A stretch of 64,000 bases of DNA from Hydractinia symbiolongicarpus (Eukaryota; Cnidaria; Hydrozoa; Anthoathecata; Hydractiniidae): positions 4,900,001 to 4,964,000 of the forward strand of contig NC_079884.1 in assembly GCF_029227915.1 (NCBI RefSeq). The letters run 5' to 3'. Shown here in pieces: positions 34,726 to 46,679 of this stretch. Each line of letters opens with the position of its first letter. The stretch's first letter is position 1. The translations under genes were made by a program, and so were the position numbers. The notes under the pieces were generated by a model. The model saw nothing but the letters and a program-made list of their open reading frames with translations. It ran no database searches and was not told the DNA's origin.

Positions 34726-36972
34726 CTATACGGGCCGAGTCCGGGATTGACGGGAAATCGCCGGATTTCGTTTGCCGGCGATTAAACCTCTTTTATTAAG
34801 CCTCTCATCAAAAATGAAAACATTTTTGAAAACTGCAAGTCTCATGCGTTTTAGTGGTGAAAAGATAATTGAAAAAATCGTTTCGGAAATGAGTTTACTC
34901 ACAGGGTACTTTCTTTGTATACATTCGACTATACGGGCCAAGCCCGGGATTTACGGGAAATCGCGGGTTTTTGTTTGCCGGCGATTAAAAAACTTTCATT
35001 AAGCGTCTCATCAAAAATGAAAACATTTCTGAAAACTACAAGTCTCATGCGTTTTCGTGGTGAAAATTAATTTAAAAAATCGTTCGGGAAATGAGTTTAC
35101 TCCCTGGGTACTTTCTTTGTATACTTTTGACTATACGGGCCGAGTCTGGGATTTACGGGAAGTCGCGGGTTTTCGTTTGCCGGCAATTAAACTTCTTTTA
35201 TTCAGCGTCTCATCAAAAATGAAAACATTTTTAAAAACTACAAGTCTCATGGGCTTTAGTGGTGAAAAAATAATTTAAAAAATCGTTCGGGAAATGAGTT
35301 TACACCCCGGGTACTTTCTTTGTATCCTTTTGACTATACGGGCCGAGTCCGGGATTTACGGGAAATCGCAGGTTTTCGTTTGCCGGCAATTAAACTTCTT
35401 TTATTCAGCGTCTCATCAAACATGAAAACATTTTTGAAAACTACAAGTCTCATGCGTTTTAGTGGTGAAAAGATAATTGAAAAAATCGTTTCGGAAATGA
35501 GTTTACTCACAGGGTACTTTCTTTGTATACATTCGACTATACGGGCCAAGCCCGGGATTTACGGGAAATCGCGGGTTTTTGTTTGCCGGCGATTAAACAA
35601 CTTTCATTAAGCGTCTCATCAAAAATGAAAACATTTCTGAAAACTACAAGTCTCATGCGTTTTAGTGGTGAAAATTAATTTAAAAAATCGTTCGGGAAAT
35701 GAGTTTACTCCCTGGGTACTTTCTTTGTATACTTTTGACTATACGGGCCGAGTCCGGGATTTACGGGAAGTCGCGGGTTTTCGTTTGCCGCCAATTAAAC
35801 TTCTTTTATTCAGCGTCTCATCAAAAATGAAAACATTTTTAAAAACTACAAGTCTCATGGGCTTTAGTGGTGAAATAATAATTTAAAAAATCGTTCGGGA
35901 AATGAGTTTACACCCCGGGTACTTTCTTTGTATACTTTTGACTATACGGGCCGAGTCCGGGATTTACGGGAAATCGCAGGTTTTCGTTTGCCGGCAATTA
36001 AACTTCTTTTATTCAGCGTCTCATCAAACATGAAAACATTTTTGAAAACTACAAGTCTCATGCGTTTTAGTGGTGAAAAAATAATTTAAAAAATCGTTCG
36101 AGAAATGCGTTTACTCCCTGGGTACTTTCTTTGTATACTTTTGACTATACGGGCCGAGTCCGGGATTTACGGGAAGTCGCGGGTTTTCGTTTACCGGCGA
36201 TTAAACTTCTTTTATTCAGCGTCTCATCAAAAATGAAAACATTTTTGAAAACTACAAGTCTCATGCGTTTTAGTGGTGAAAAAATAATGTAAAAAATCGT
36301 TCGAGAAATGCGTTTACTCCCTGGGTACTTTCTTTGTATACTTTTGACTATACGGGCCGAGTCCGGGATTTACGGGAAGTCGCGGGTTTTCGTTTACCGG
36401 CGATTTAACTTCTTTTATTAAGCGTCTCATCAAAAATGAAAACATTTTTAAAAACTACAGGTCTTATGCGTTTTAGTGGTGAAAAAATAAATTAAAAAAT
36501 CGTTCGGGAAATGAGTTTACTCCCTGGGTACTATCTTTGTATACTTTTGACTATACGGGCCAAGCCCGGGATTTACGGGAAATCTCGGGTTTTCGTTTGC
36601 CGGCGATTAAACCACTTTCATTAAGCTTCTCGTCAAAAATGAAAACATTTCTGAAAACTACAAGTCTCATGCATTTTAGTGGTGAAAAAATAATTTAAAA
36701 ATTCGTTCGGGAAATGAGTTTACTCACTGGGTACTTTCCTTGTATACTTTTGACTATACGGGCCGAGTCCGGGATTTACAGGAAATCGCGGGTTTTCGTT
36801 TGCCGGCGATTAAACTTCTTTTATTCTGCGTCTCATCAAAAATGAAAACATTTTTAAACACTACAAGTCTCATGGGCTTTAGTGGTGAAATAATAATTTA
36901 AATAATCGTTTAGGAAATGAGATTACTCCCTGGGCACTTTCTTTGTATACTTTTGACTATACGGGCCGAGTC
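34726..36972 (+). repeat. Eleven-monomer segment, copy 2, truncated at the inversion
   Basis: The longer copy. One extra monomer lies at about 36197-36400 and carries ATAATGTAAAAAATCG. The last sequence before the inversion, GTCCGGGATTGA, shares the rare ATTGA variant seen at 34744-34750, where others have ATTTA. This places the breakpoint within a copy of the monomer found at ~34730. Confidence 0.8.
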
Positions 36973-37016
36973 CGGGATTGACTCGGCCCGTATAGTCAAA
37001 AGTATACAAAGAAAGT
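36936..37016. repeat. Head-to-head inversion junction (37-bp perfect inverted repeat, 7-bp spacer)
   Basis: 36936-36972 is the exact reverse complement of 36980-37016; the spacer 36973-36979 is CGGGATT. Satellite orientation is plus to the left and minus to the right. At the joint the dinucleotide GA belongs both to the left monomer (GGGATTGA) and to the inverted monomer (GACTCGG), a 2-bp microhomology. Confidence 0.95.
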
Positions 37017-40000
37017 ACCCAGGGTGTAAACTCATTTCCCGAACGATTTTTTAAATTATTTTTTCACCACTAAAACGCATGAGACTTGTAGTTTTCAAAA
37101 ATGTTTTCATTTTTGATGAGACGCTGAATAAAAGACGTTTAATCGCCGGCAAACAAAAACCTGCGATTTCCCGTAAATCCCGGACTCGGCCCGTATAGTC
37201 AAAAGTATACAAAGAAAGTACCCAGGGAGTAAACTCATTTCCCAAACGATTATTTAAATTATTATTTCACCACTAAAGCCCATGAGACTTGTAGTGTTTA
37301 AAAATGTTTTCATTTTTGATGAGACGCAGAATAAAAGAAGTTTAATCGCCGGCAAACGAAAACCCGCGATTTCCTGTAAATCCCGGACTCGGCCCGTATA
37401 GTCAAAAGTATACAAGGAAAGTACCCAGTGAGTAAACTCATTTCCCGAACGAATTTTTAAACTATTTTTTCACCACTAAAATGCATGAGACTTGTAGTTT
37501 TCAGAATTGTTTTTATTTTTGATGAGAAGCTTAATGAAAATGGTTTAATCGCCGGCAAACGAAAAACCGCGATTTCCCGTAAATCCCGGGCTTGGCCCGT
37601 ATAGTCGAATGTATACAAATAAAAAACGTTGTGAGTAAACTCTTTTCCAAAACGATTTTTTAAATTATCTTTTCACCACTAAAACGCTTGAGACTTTTAG
37701 TTTTCAAAAATGTTTTTATTTTTGATGAGACGCTGAATAAAAGAAGTATAATCGCCGGTAAACGAAAACCCGCGACTTCCCGTAAATCCCGGACTCGGCC
37801 CGTATAGTCAAAAGTATACAAAGAAAGTACCCAGGGAGTAAACGCATTTCTCGAACGATTTTTTAAATTATTTTTTCACCACTAAAACGCATGAGACTTG
37901 TAGTTTTCAAAAATGTTTTCATTTTTGGTGAGACGCTGAATAAAAGAAGTTTAATAGCCGGCAAACGAAAACCTGCGATTTCCCGTAAATCCCGGACTCG
38001 GCCCGTATAGTCAAAAGTATACAAAGAAAGTACCCGGGGTGTAAACTCATTTCCCGAACGATTTTTTAAATTATTATTTCACCACTAAAGCCCATGAGAC
38101 TTGTAGTTTTTAAAAATGTTTTCATTTTTGATGAGACGCTGAATAAAAGAAGTTTAATTGCCGGCAAACGAAAACCCGGGACTTCCCGTAAATCCCGGAC
38201 TCGGCCCGTATAGTCAAAAGTATACAAAGAAAGTACCCAGGGAGTAAACTCATTTCCCGAACGATTTTTTAAATTAATTTTCAGCACTAAAACGCATGAG
38301 ACTTGTAGTTTTCAGAAATGTTTTCATTTTTGATGAGACGCTTAATGAAAGTTGTTTAATCGCCGGCAAACAAAAACCCGCGATTTCCCGTAAATCCCGG
38401 GCTTGGCCCGTATAGTCGAATGTATACAAAGAAAGTACCCTGTGAGTAAACTCATTTCTGAAACGATTTTTTCAATTATCTTTTCACCACTAAAACGCAT
38501 GAGACTTGCAGTTTTCAAAAATGTTTTCATTTTTGATGAGAGGCTTAATAAAAGAGGTTTAATCGCCGGCAAACGAAATCCCGCGATTTCCCGTAAATCC
38601 CGGGCTTGGCCCGTTTAGTCGAATGTATACAAAGAAAGTACCCAGGGAGTAAACTCATTTCCCGAACGATTTTTTAAATTTTTTTTTCACCACTAAAACG
38701 CATGAGACTTGTAGTTTTCGAAAATGTTTTCATTTTTGATGAGACCCTTAATGAAACAGGTTTAATCGCCGGCAAACGAAAACCTGCGATTTCCCGTAAA
38801 TCCCGGTCTTGGCCCGTATAGTCGAATGTATACAAAGAAAGTACCCTGTGAGTAAACTCATTTCCAGAACGATTTTTTAATTTATTTTTTCAACACTAAA
38901 ACGCATGAGACTTGTAGTTTTCAAAAATGTTTTCATTTTTGATGAGACGCTTAATGAAAGAGGTTTAATTGCCGGCAAACGAAAACCCGAGATTTCCGGT
39001 AAATCCCGGGCTTGGCCCGTATAGTCAAAAGTATACAAAGATAGTACCCAGGGAGTAAACTCATTTCCCGAACGATTTTTTAATTTATTTTTTCACCACT
39101 AAAACGCATGAGACTTGTAGTTTTCAAAAATGTTTTCATTTTTGATGAGACGCTGAATAAAAGAAATTTAATCGCCGGCAAACGAAAACCTGCGTTTTCC
39201 CGTAAATCCCGGACTCGGCCCGTATAGTCAAAAGTATACAAAGAAAGTACCCAGGGAGTAAACTAATTTCCCAAACGATTTTTTGAATTATTTTTTCACC
39301 ACTAAAGCCCATGAGACTTGTAGTTTTTAAAAATGTTTTCATTTTTGATGAGACGCTGAATAAAAGAAGTTTAATCGCCGGCAAACAAAAACCCGCGATT
39401 TCCCGTAAATCCCGGACTCGGCCCGTATAGTCAAAAGTATACAAAGAAAGTACCCAGGGAGTAAACTCATTTCCCAACCGATTATTTAAATTATTATTTC
39501 ACCACTAAGGCCCATGAGACTTGTAGTTTTCAGAAATGTTTTCATTTTTGATGAGACGCTTAATGAAAGTGGTTTAATCGCCGGCAAACGAAAACCCGCG
39601 ATTTCCCGTAAATCCCGGGCTTGGCCCGTATAGTCGAATGTATACAAAGAAAGTACCCTGTGAATAAACTCATTTCCAAAACGATTTTTTAAATTATATT
39701 TTCACCACTAAAACGCTTGAGACTTGTAGTTTTCAAAAATGTTTATATTTTTGATGAGACGCTGAATAAAAGAAGTTTAATCGCCGGCAAACGAAAACCC
39801 GCCATTTCCCGTAAACCCCGGACTCGGCCCGCATAGTCAAAAGTATACAAAGAAAGTACCCAGGGAGTAAACTCATTTCCCGAACGACTTTTTAAATTAT
39901 TTTTTCACCACTAAAACGCATGAGACTTGTAGTTTTCAAAAATGTTTTAATTTTTGATGAGACGCTTAATGAAAGAGGTTTAATCGCCGGTAAACGAAAA

Positions 40001-41105
40001 CCCTCGACTTCCCGTAAATCCCGGACTCGGCCCGTATAGTCAAAAGTATACAAAGAAAGTACCCAGGGAGTAAACTCATTTCTCGAACGATTTTTTTAAA
40101 TTATTTTTTCACCACTAAAACGCATGAGACTTGTAGTTTTCAAAAATGTTTTCATTTTTGGTGAGACGCTGAATAAAAGAAGTTTAATAGCCGGCAAACG
40201 AAAACCTGCGATTTCCCGTAAATCCCGGACTCGGCCCGTATAGTCAAAAGTATACAAAGAAAGTACCCGGGGTGTAAACTCATTTCCCGAACGATTTTTT
40301 AAATTATTATTTCACCACTAAAGCCCATGAGACATGTAGTTTTTAAAAATGTTTTCATTTTTGATGAGACGCTGAATAAAAGAAGTTTAATTGCCAGCAA
40401 ACGAAAACCTGCGACTTCCCGTAAATCCCGGACTCGGCCCGTATAGTCAAAAGTATGCAAAGAAAGTACCCAGGGAGTAAACTCATTTCCCGAACGATTT
40501 TTTAAATTAATTTTCACCAATAAAACGCATGAGACTTGTAGTTTTCAGAAATGTTTTCATTTTTGATGAGACGCTTAATGAAAGTTGTTAAATCGCCGGC
40601 CAACAAAAACCCGCGATTTCCCGTAAATCCCGGGCTTGGCCCGTATAGTCGAATGTATACAAAGAAAGTACCCTGTGAGTAAACTCATTTCCGAAACGAT
40701 TTTTTCAATTATCTTTTCACCACTAAAACGCATGAGACTTGCAGTTTTCAAAAATGTTTTCATTTTTGATGAGACGCAGAATAAAAGAAGTTTAATCGCC
40801 GGCAAACGAAAACCCGCGATTTCCCGTAAATCCCGGACTCGGCCCGTATAGTCAAAAGTATACAAGGAAAGTACCCAGTGAGTAAACTCATTTTCCGAAC
40901 GAATTTTTAAATTATTTTTTCACCATTAAAATGCATGAGACTTGTAGTTTTCAGAAATGTTTTCATTTTTGATGAGACGCTTAATGAAAGTGGTTTAATC
41001 GCCGGCAAACGAAAACCCGCGATTTCCCGTAAATCCCGGGCTTGGCCCGTATAGTCGAATGTATACAAAGAAAGTACCCTGTGAATAAACTCATTTCCCG
41101 TAAAT
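36980..41105 (-). repeat. 203-bp satellite array, block 3 (minus orientation)
   Basis: About 20 monomers in reverse complement. The first (36980-37182) has no mirror partner at the junction. The next ones mirror rare left-arm variants: GTAGTGTTT 37291-37299, GATTTCCTGTAAA 37368-37380 and GAGAAGCTT 37524-37532. Near 37620 one monomer has a degenerate stretch (AAATAAAAAACGTTGTGAG) where others read AAGAAAGTACCCTGTGAG. Confidence 0.95.
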
Positions 41106-41200
41106 TTTGTCGATTTAAATTAGTTATTTAAATACTATTGTATCTATCGACGTTAAATAAAGAGAAAATCAAAAAAAAAAAAAAAAAAAATCAAAAAAAA
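41106..41200 (+). mobile_element. Short poly(A)-tailed retrocopy (SINE or 5'-truncated retroelement end)
   Basis: About 95 bp of non-satellite sequence. It contains GTCGAT (41109-41114) and ATCGAC (41147-41152) as a 6-bp inverted repeat, two ATTTAAAT palindromes, AATAAA at 41156-41161, and 20 A's at 41171-41190, then TC and more A's. The flanks carry AAAT on both sides, a possible 4-bp target-site duplication blurred by the A tail. The flanking satellite joint matches the empty joint at ~10960. It does not match the LINE 3' end at 23466. The family was not recognised. Confidence 0.85.
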
Positions 41201-41980
41201 AAATCCCGGACTCGGCCCGTATAGTCAAAAGTATACAAAGAAAGTACCCAGGGAGTAAACTCATTTCCCAAACGATTATTTAAATTATTATTTCACCACT
41301 AAAGCCCATGAGACTTGTAGTTTTTAAAAATGTTTTCATTTTTGATGAGACGCAGAATAAAAGAAGTTTAATCGCCGGCAAACGAAAACCCGCGATTTCC
41401 CGTAAATCCCGGAATCGGCCCGTATAGTCAAAAGTATACAAGGAAAGTACCCAGTGAGTAAACTCATTTCCCGAACGAATTTTTAAATTATTTTTTCACC
41501 ACTAAAATGCATGAGACTTGTAGTTTTCACAAATGTTTTCATTTTTGATGAGACGCTTAATAAAAGTGGTTTATTCGCCGGCAAACGAAAACCCGCGATT
41601 TCCCGTAAATCCCGGGCTTGGCCCGTATAGTCGAATGTATACAAAGAAAGTACCCTGTGAATAAACTCATTTCCAAAACGATTTTTTAAATTATCTTTTC
41701 ACCACTAAAACGCTTGAGACTTATAGTTTTCAGAAATGTTTTTATTTTTGATGAGATGCTGAATAAAAGAAGTTTAATCGCCGGCAAACGAAAACCCGCC
41801 ATTTCCCGTAAACGCCGGACTCGGCCTGCATAGTCAAAAGTATACAAAGAAAGTACCCAGGGATTAAACTCATTTCCCGAACGATTTTTTAAATTATTTT
41901 TTCACCACTAAAACGCATGAGACTTGTAGTTTTCAAAAATGTTTTCATTTTTGATGAGACGCTTAATGAAAGAGGTTTAA

Positions 41981-42386
41981 TCGCCGGTAAACGAAAACCC
42001 GCGACTTCCCGTAAATCCCGGACTCGGCCCGTATAGTCAAAAGTATACAAAGAAAGTACCCAGGGAGTAAACTCATTTCTCGAACGATTTTTTAAATTAT
42101 TTTTTCACCACTAAAACGCATGACACTTGTAGTTTTCAAAAATGTTTTCATTTTTGGTGAGACGCTGAATAAAAGAAGTTTAATAGCCGGCAAACGAAAA
42201 CCTGCGATTTCCCGTAAATCCCGGACTCGGCCCGTATAGTCAAAAGTATACAAAGAAAGTACCCGGGGTGTAAACTCATTTCCCGAACGATTTTTTAAAT
42301 TATTATTTCACCACTAAAGCCCATGAGACTTGTAGTTTTTAAAAATGTTTTCATTTTTGATGAGACGCTGAATAAAAGAAGTTTAA
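41981..42386 (-). repeat. 406-bp dimer duplication, copy 1
   Basis: A two-monomer unit (GGTGAGACG monomer then GCCCATG monomer) marked by the rare CATGACACTTG at ~42120. The same marker is at ~42526, exactly two monomers on. Confidence 0.85.
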
Positions 42387-42792
42387 TCGCCGGTAAACGA
42401 AAACCCGCGACTTCCCGTAAATCCCGGACTCGGCCCGTATAGTCAAAAGTATACAAAGAAAGTACCCAGGGAGTAAACTCATTTCTCGAACGATTTTTTA
42501 AATTATTTTTTCACCACTAAAACGCATGACACTTGTAGTTTTCAAAAATGTTTTCATTTTTGGTGAGACGCTGAATAAAAGAAGTTTAATAGCCGCCAAA
42601 CGAAAACCTGCGATTTCCCGTAAATCCCGGACTCGGCCCGTATAGTCAAAAGTATACAAAGAAAGTACCCGGGGTGTAAACTCATTTCCCGAACGATTTT
42701 TTAAATTATTATTTCACCACTAAAGCCCATGAGACTTGTAGTTTTTAAAAATGTTTTCATTTTTGATGAGACGCTGAATAAAAGAAGTTTAA
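42387..42792 (-). repeat. 406-bp dimer duplication, copy 2
   Basis: Second copy with CATGACACTTG at ~42526. It differs from the first by AGCCGCCAAACG (~42592) in place of AGCCGGCAAACG. Confidence 0.85.
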
Positions 42793-43539
42793 TTGCCGGC
42801 AAACGAAAACCCGCGACTTCCCGTAAATCCCGGACTCGGCCCGTATAGTCAAAAGTATACAAAGAAAGTACCCAGGGAGTAAACTCATTTCCCGAACGAT
42901 TTTTTAAATTAATTTTCACCACTAAAACGCATGAGACTTGTAGTTTACAGAAATGTTTTCATTTTTGATGAGACGCTTAATGAAAGTTGTTTAATCGCCG
43001 GCCAACAAAAACCCGCGATTTCCCGTAAATCCCGGGCTTGGCCCGTATAGTCGAATGTATACAAAGAAAGTACCCTGTGAGTAAACTCATTTTCGAAACG
43101 ATTTTTTTAATTATCTTTTCACCACTAAAACGCATGAGACTTGCAGTTTTCAAAATCGTTTTCATTTTTGATGAGACGCAGAATAAAAGAAGTTTAATTG
43201 CCGGCAAACGAAAACCCGCGATTTCCCTTAAATCCCGGGCTTGGCCCGTATAGTCAAAAGTATACAAAGATAGTACCCAGGGAGTAAACTCATTTCCCAA
43301 ACGATTTTTTAATTTATTTTTTCACCACTAAAACGCATGAGACTTGTAGTTTTCAAAAATGTTTTCATTTTTGATGAGACGCTTAATGAAGGAGGTTTAA
43401 TCGCCGGTAAACGAAAACCCGCGACTTCCCGTAAATCCCGGACTCGGCCCGTATAGTCAAAAGTATACAAAGAAAGTACCCAGGGAGTAAACTCATTTCT
43501 CGAACGATTTTTTAAATTATTTTTTCACCACTAAAACGC

Positions 43540-44755
43540 ATGAGACTTGTAGTTTTCAAAAATGTTTTCATTTTTGATGAGACGCAGAATAAAATAAGTT
43601 TAATCGCAGGCAAACGAAAACCCGCGATTTCCCGTAAATCCCGGACTCGGCCCGTATAGTCAAAAGTATACAAGGAAAGTACCCAGTGAGTAAACTCATT
43701 TCCCGAACGAATTTTTAAATTATTTTTTCACCACTAAAACGCATGAGACTTGTAGTTTTCAGAAATGTTTTCATTTTTGATGAGACCCTTAATGAAAGTG
43801 GTTTAATCGCCGGCAAACGAAAACCCGCGATTTCCTGAAATCCCGGGCTTGGCCCGTATAGTCGAATGTATACAAAGAAAGTACCCTGTGAATAAACTCA
43901 TTTCCAAAACGATTTTTTAAATTATCTTTTCACCACTAAAACGCTTGAGACTTGTAGTTTTCAAAAATGTTTTTATTTTTGATGAGACGCTGAATAAAAG
44001 AAGTTTAATCGCCGGCAAACGAAACCCGCCATTTCCCGTAAACCCCGGACTCGGCCCGCATAGTCAAAAGTATACAAAAAAAGTACCCAGGGAGTAAACT
44101 CATTTCCCGAACGATTTTTTAAATTATTTTTTCACCACTAAAACGCATGAGACTTGTAGTTTTCAAAAATGTTTTCATTTTTGATGAGACGCTTATTGAA
44201 AGAGGTTTAATCGCCGGTAAACGAAAACCCGCGACTTCCCGTAAATCCCGGACTCGGCCCGTATAGTCAAAAGTATACAAAGAAAGTACCCAGGGAGTAA
44301 ACTCATTTCTCGAACGATTTTTTTAAATTATTTTTTCACCACTAAAACGCATGAGACTTGTAGTTTTCAAAAATGTTTTCATTTTTGATGAGACGCTGAA
44401 TAAAAGAAGTTTAATTGCCGGCAAACGAAAACCCGCGACTTCCTGTAAATCCCGGATTCGGCCCGTATAGTCAAAAGTATACAAAGAAAGTACCCAGGGA
44501 GTAAACTCATTTCCCGAACGATTTTTTAAATTAATTTTCACCACTAAAACGCATGAGACTTGTAGTTTTCAGAAATGATTTCATTTTTGATGAGACGCTT
44601 AATGAAAGTTGTTTAATCGCCGGCAAACAAAAACCCGCGATTTCCCGTAAATCCCGGGCTTGGCCCGTATAGTCGAATGTATACAAATAAAGTACCCTGT
44701 GAGTAAACTCATTTCCGAAACGATTTTTTCAATTATCTTTTCACCACTAAAACGC
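43540..44755 (-). repeat. 1216-bp six-monomer tandem duplication, copy 1
   Basis: Markers AAAATAAGTTTAATCGCAGG (~43592), GATTTCCTGAAATCCC (~43829), GAAACCCGCCATTTCCC (~44022), GACGCTTATTGAAAG (~44187) and GAAATGATTTCATT (~44572) all return at +1216. Confidence 0.9.
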
Positions 44756-45971
44756 ATGAGACTTGTAGTTTTCAAAAATGTTTTCATTTTTGATGAGACG
44801 CAGAATAAAATAAGTTTAATCGCAGGCAAACGAAAACCCGCGATTTCCCGTAAATCCCGGACTCGGCCCGTATAGTCAAAAGTATACAAGGAAAGTACCC
44901 AGTGAGTAAACTCATTTCCCGAACGAATTTTTAAATTATTTTTTCACCACTAAAACGCATGAGACTTGTAGTTTTCAGAAATGTTTTCATTTTTGATGAG
45001 ACCCTTAATGAAAGTGGTTTAATCGCCGGCAAAGGAAAACCCGCGATTTCCTGAAATCCCGGGCTTGGCCCGTATAGTCGAATGTATACAAAGAAAGTAC
45101 CCTGTGAATAAACTCATTTCCAAAACGATTTTTTAAATTATCTTTTCACCACTAAAACGCTTGAGACTTGTAGTTTTCAAAAATGTTTTTATTTTTGATG
45201 AGACGCTGAATAAAAGAAGTTTAATCGCCGGCAAACGAAACCCGCCATTTCCCGTAAACCCCGGACTCGGCCCGCATAGTCAAAAGTATACAAAAAAAGT
45301 ACCCAGGGAGTAAACTCATTTCCCGAACGATTTTTTAAATTATTTTTTCACCACTAAAACGCATGAGACTTGTAGTTTTCAAAAATGTTTTCATTTTTGA
45401 TGAGACGCTTATTGAAAGAGGTTTAATCGCCGGTAAACGAAAACCCGCGACTTCCCGTAAATCCCGGACTCGGCCCGTATAGTCAAAAGTATACAAAGAA
45501 AGTACCCAGGGAGTAAACTCATTTCTCGAACGATTTTTTTAAATTATTTTTTCACCACTAAAACGCATGAGACTTGTAGTTTTCAAAAATGTTTTCATTT
45601 TTGATGAGACGCTGAATAAAAGAAGTTTAATTGCCGGCAAACGAAAACCCGCGACTTCCTGTAAATCCCGGATTCGGCCCGTATAGTCAAAAGTATACAA
45701 AGAAAGTACCCAGGGAGTAAACTCATTTCCCGAACGATTTTTTAAATTAATTTTCACCACTAAAACGCATGAGACTTGTAGTTTTCAGAAATGATTTCAT
45801 TTTTGATGAGACGCTTAATGAAAGTTGTTTAATCGCCGGCAAACAAAAACCCGCGATTTCCCGTAAATCCCGGGCTTGGCCCGTATAGTCGAATGTATAC
45901 AAATAAAGTACCCTGTGAGTAAACTCATTTCCGAAACGATTTTTTCAATTATCTTTTCACCACTAAAACGC
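44756..45971 (-). repeat. 1216-bp six-monomer tandem duplication, copy 2
   Basis: Second copy with the same five markers (~44808, ~45045, ~45238, ~45403, ~45788). The one difference noted is GGCAAAGGAAAACC (~45027) for GGCAAACGAAAACC. After the unit the sequence changes to a GTAGATTTAAAAACG monomer. Confidence 0.9.
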
Positions 45972-46679
45972 ATGAGACTTGTAGATTTAAAAACGTTTTC
46001 ATTTTTGATGAGACGCTTAATGAAAGAGGTTTAATCGCCGGTAAACGAAAACCCGCGACTTCCCGTAAATCCCGGACTCGGCCCGTATAGTCAAAAGTAT
46101 ACAAAGAAAGTACCCGGGGTGTAAACTCATTTCCCGAACGATTTTTTAAATTATTATTTCATCACTAAAACGCATGAGACTTGTAGTTTTCAAGAATGTT
46201 TTCATTTTTGATGAGACGCTGAATAAAAGAAGTTTAATCGCCGGCAAACAAAAACCCGCGATTTCCCGTAAATCCCGGGCTTGGCCCGTATAGTCGAACG
46301 TATACAAATAAAGTACCCTGTGAGTAAACTCATTTCCGAAACGATTTTTTCAATTATCTTTTCACCACTAAAACGCATGAGACTTGTAGATTTAAAAATG
46401 TTTTCATTTTTGATGAGACGCTTAATGAAAGAGGTTTAATCGCCGGTAAACGAAAACCCGCGACTTCCCGTAAATCCCGGACTCGGCCCTTATAGTCAAA
46501 AGTATACAAAGAAAGTACCCAGGGAGTAAACTCATTTCTCGAACGATTTTTTAAATTATTTTTTCACCACTAAAATGCATGAGACTTGTAGTTTTCAAAT
46601 ATGTTTTCATTTTTGGTGAGACGCTGAATAAAAGAAGTTTAATAGCCGGCAAACGAAAACCTGCGATTTCCCGTAAATC

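Larger units (their letters stand above)
27692..36972 (+). repeat. 203-bp satellite array, block 2 (plus orientation)
   Basis: About 46 monomers. It resumes at TTTATTCAGCGTCTC, completing the monomer broken at 23429, and ends at the inversion junction. Early monomers share the 5-mer subtypes of 15-23 kb. Later ones (from ~30.9 kb) contain subtypes with GAAAATTAATTT, GGGAAGTCGCGGG and TTTACACCCCGGG, also found at 3.5-6 kb. Confidence 0.97.

Noticed and set aside
36936-37016. Inversion as a fold-back read artefact
   Set aside because: A fold-back artefact would give near-identical arms from the joint outward. Here the arms stay perfect for 37 bp only, then differ at monomer-subtype level with a one-monomer offset, which needs time to arise. 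Long-read confirmation is still needed.
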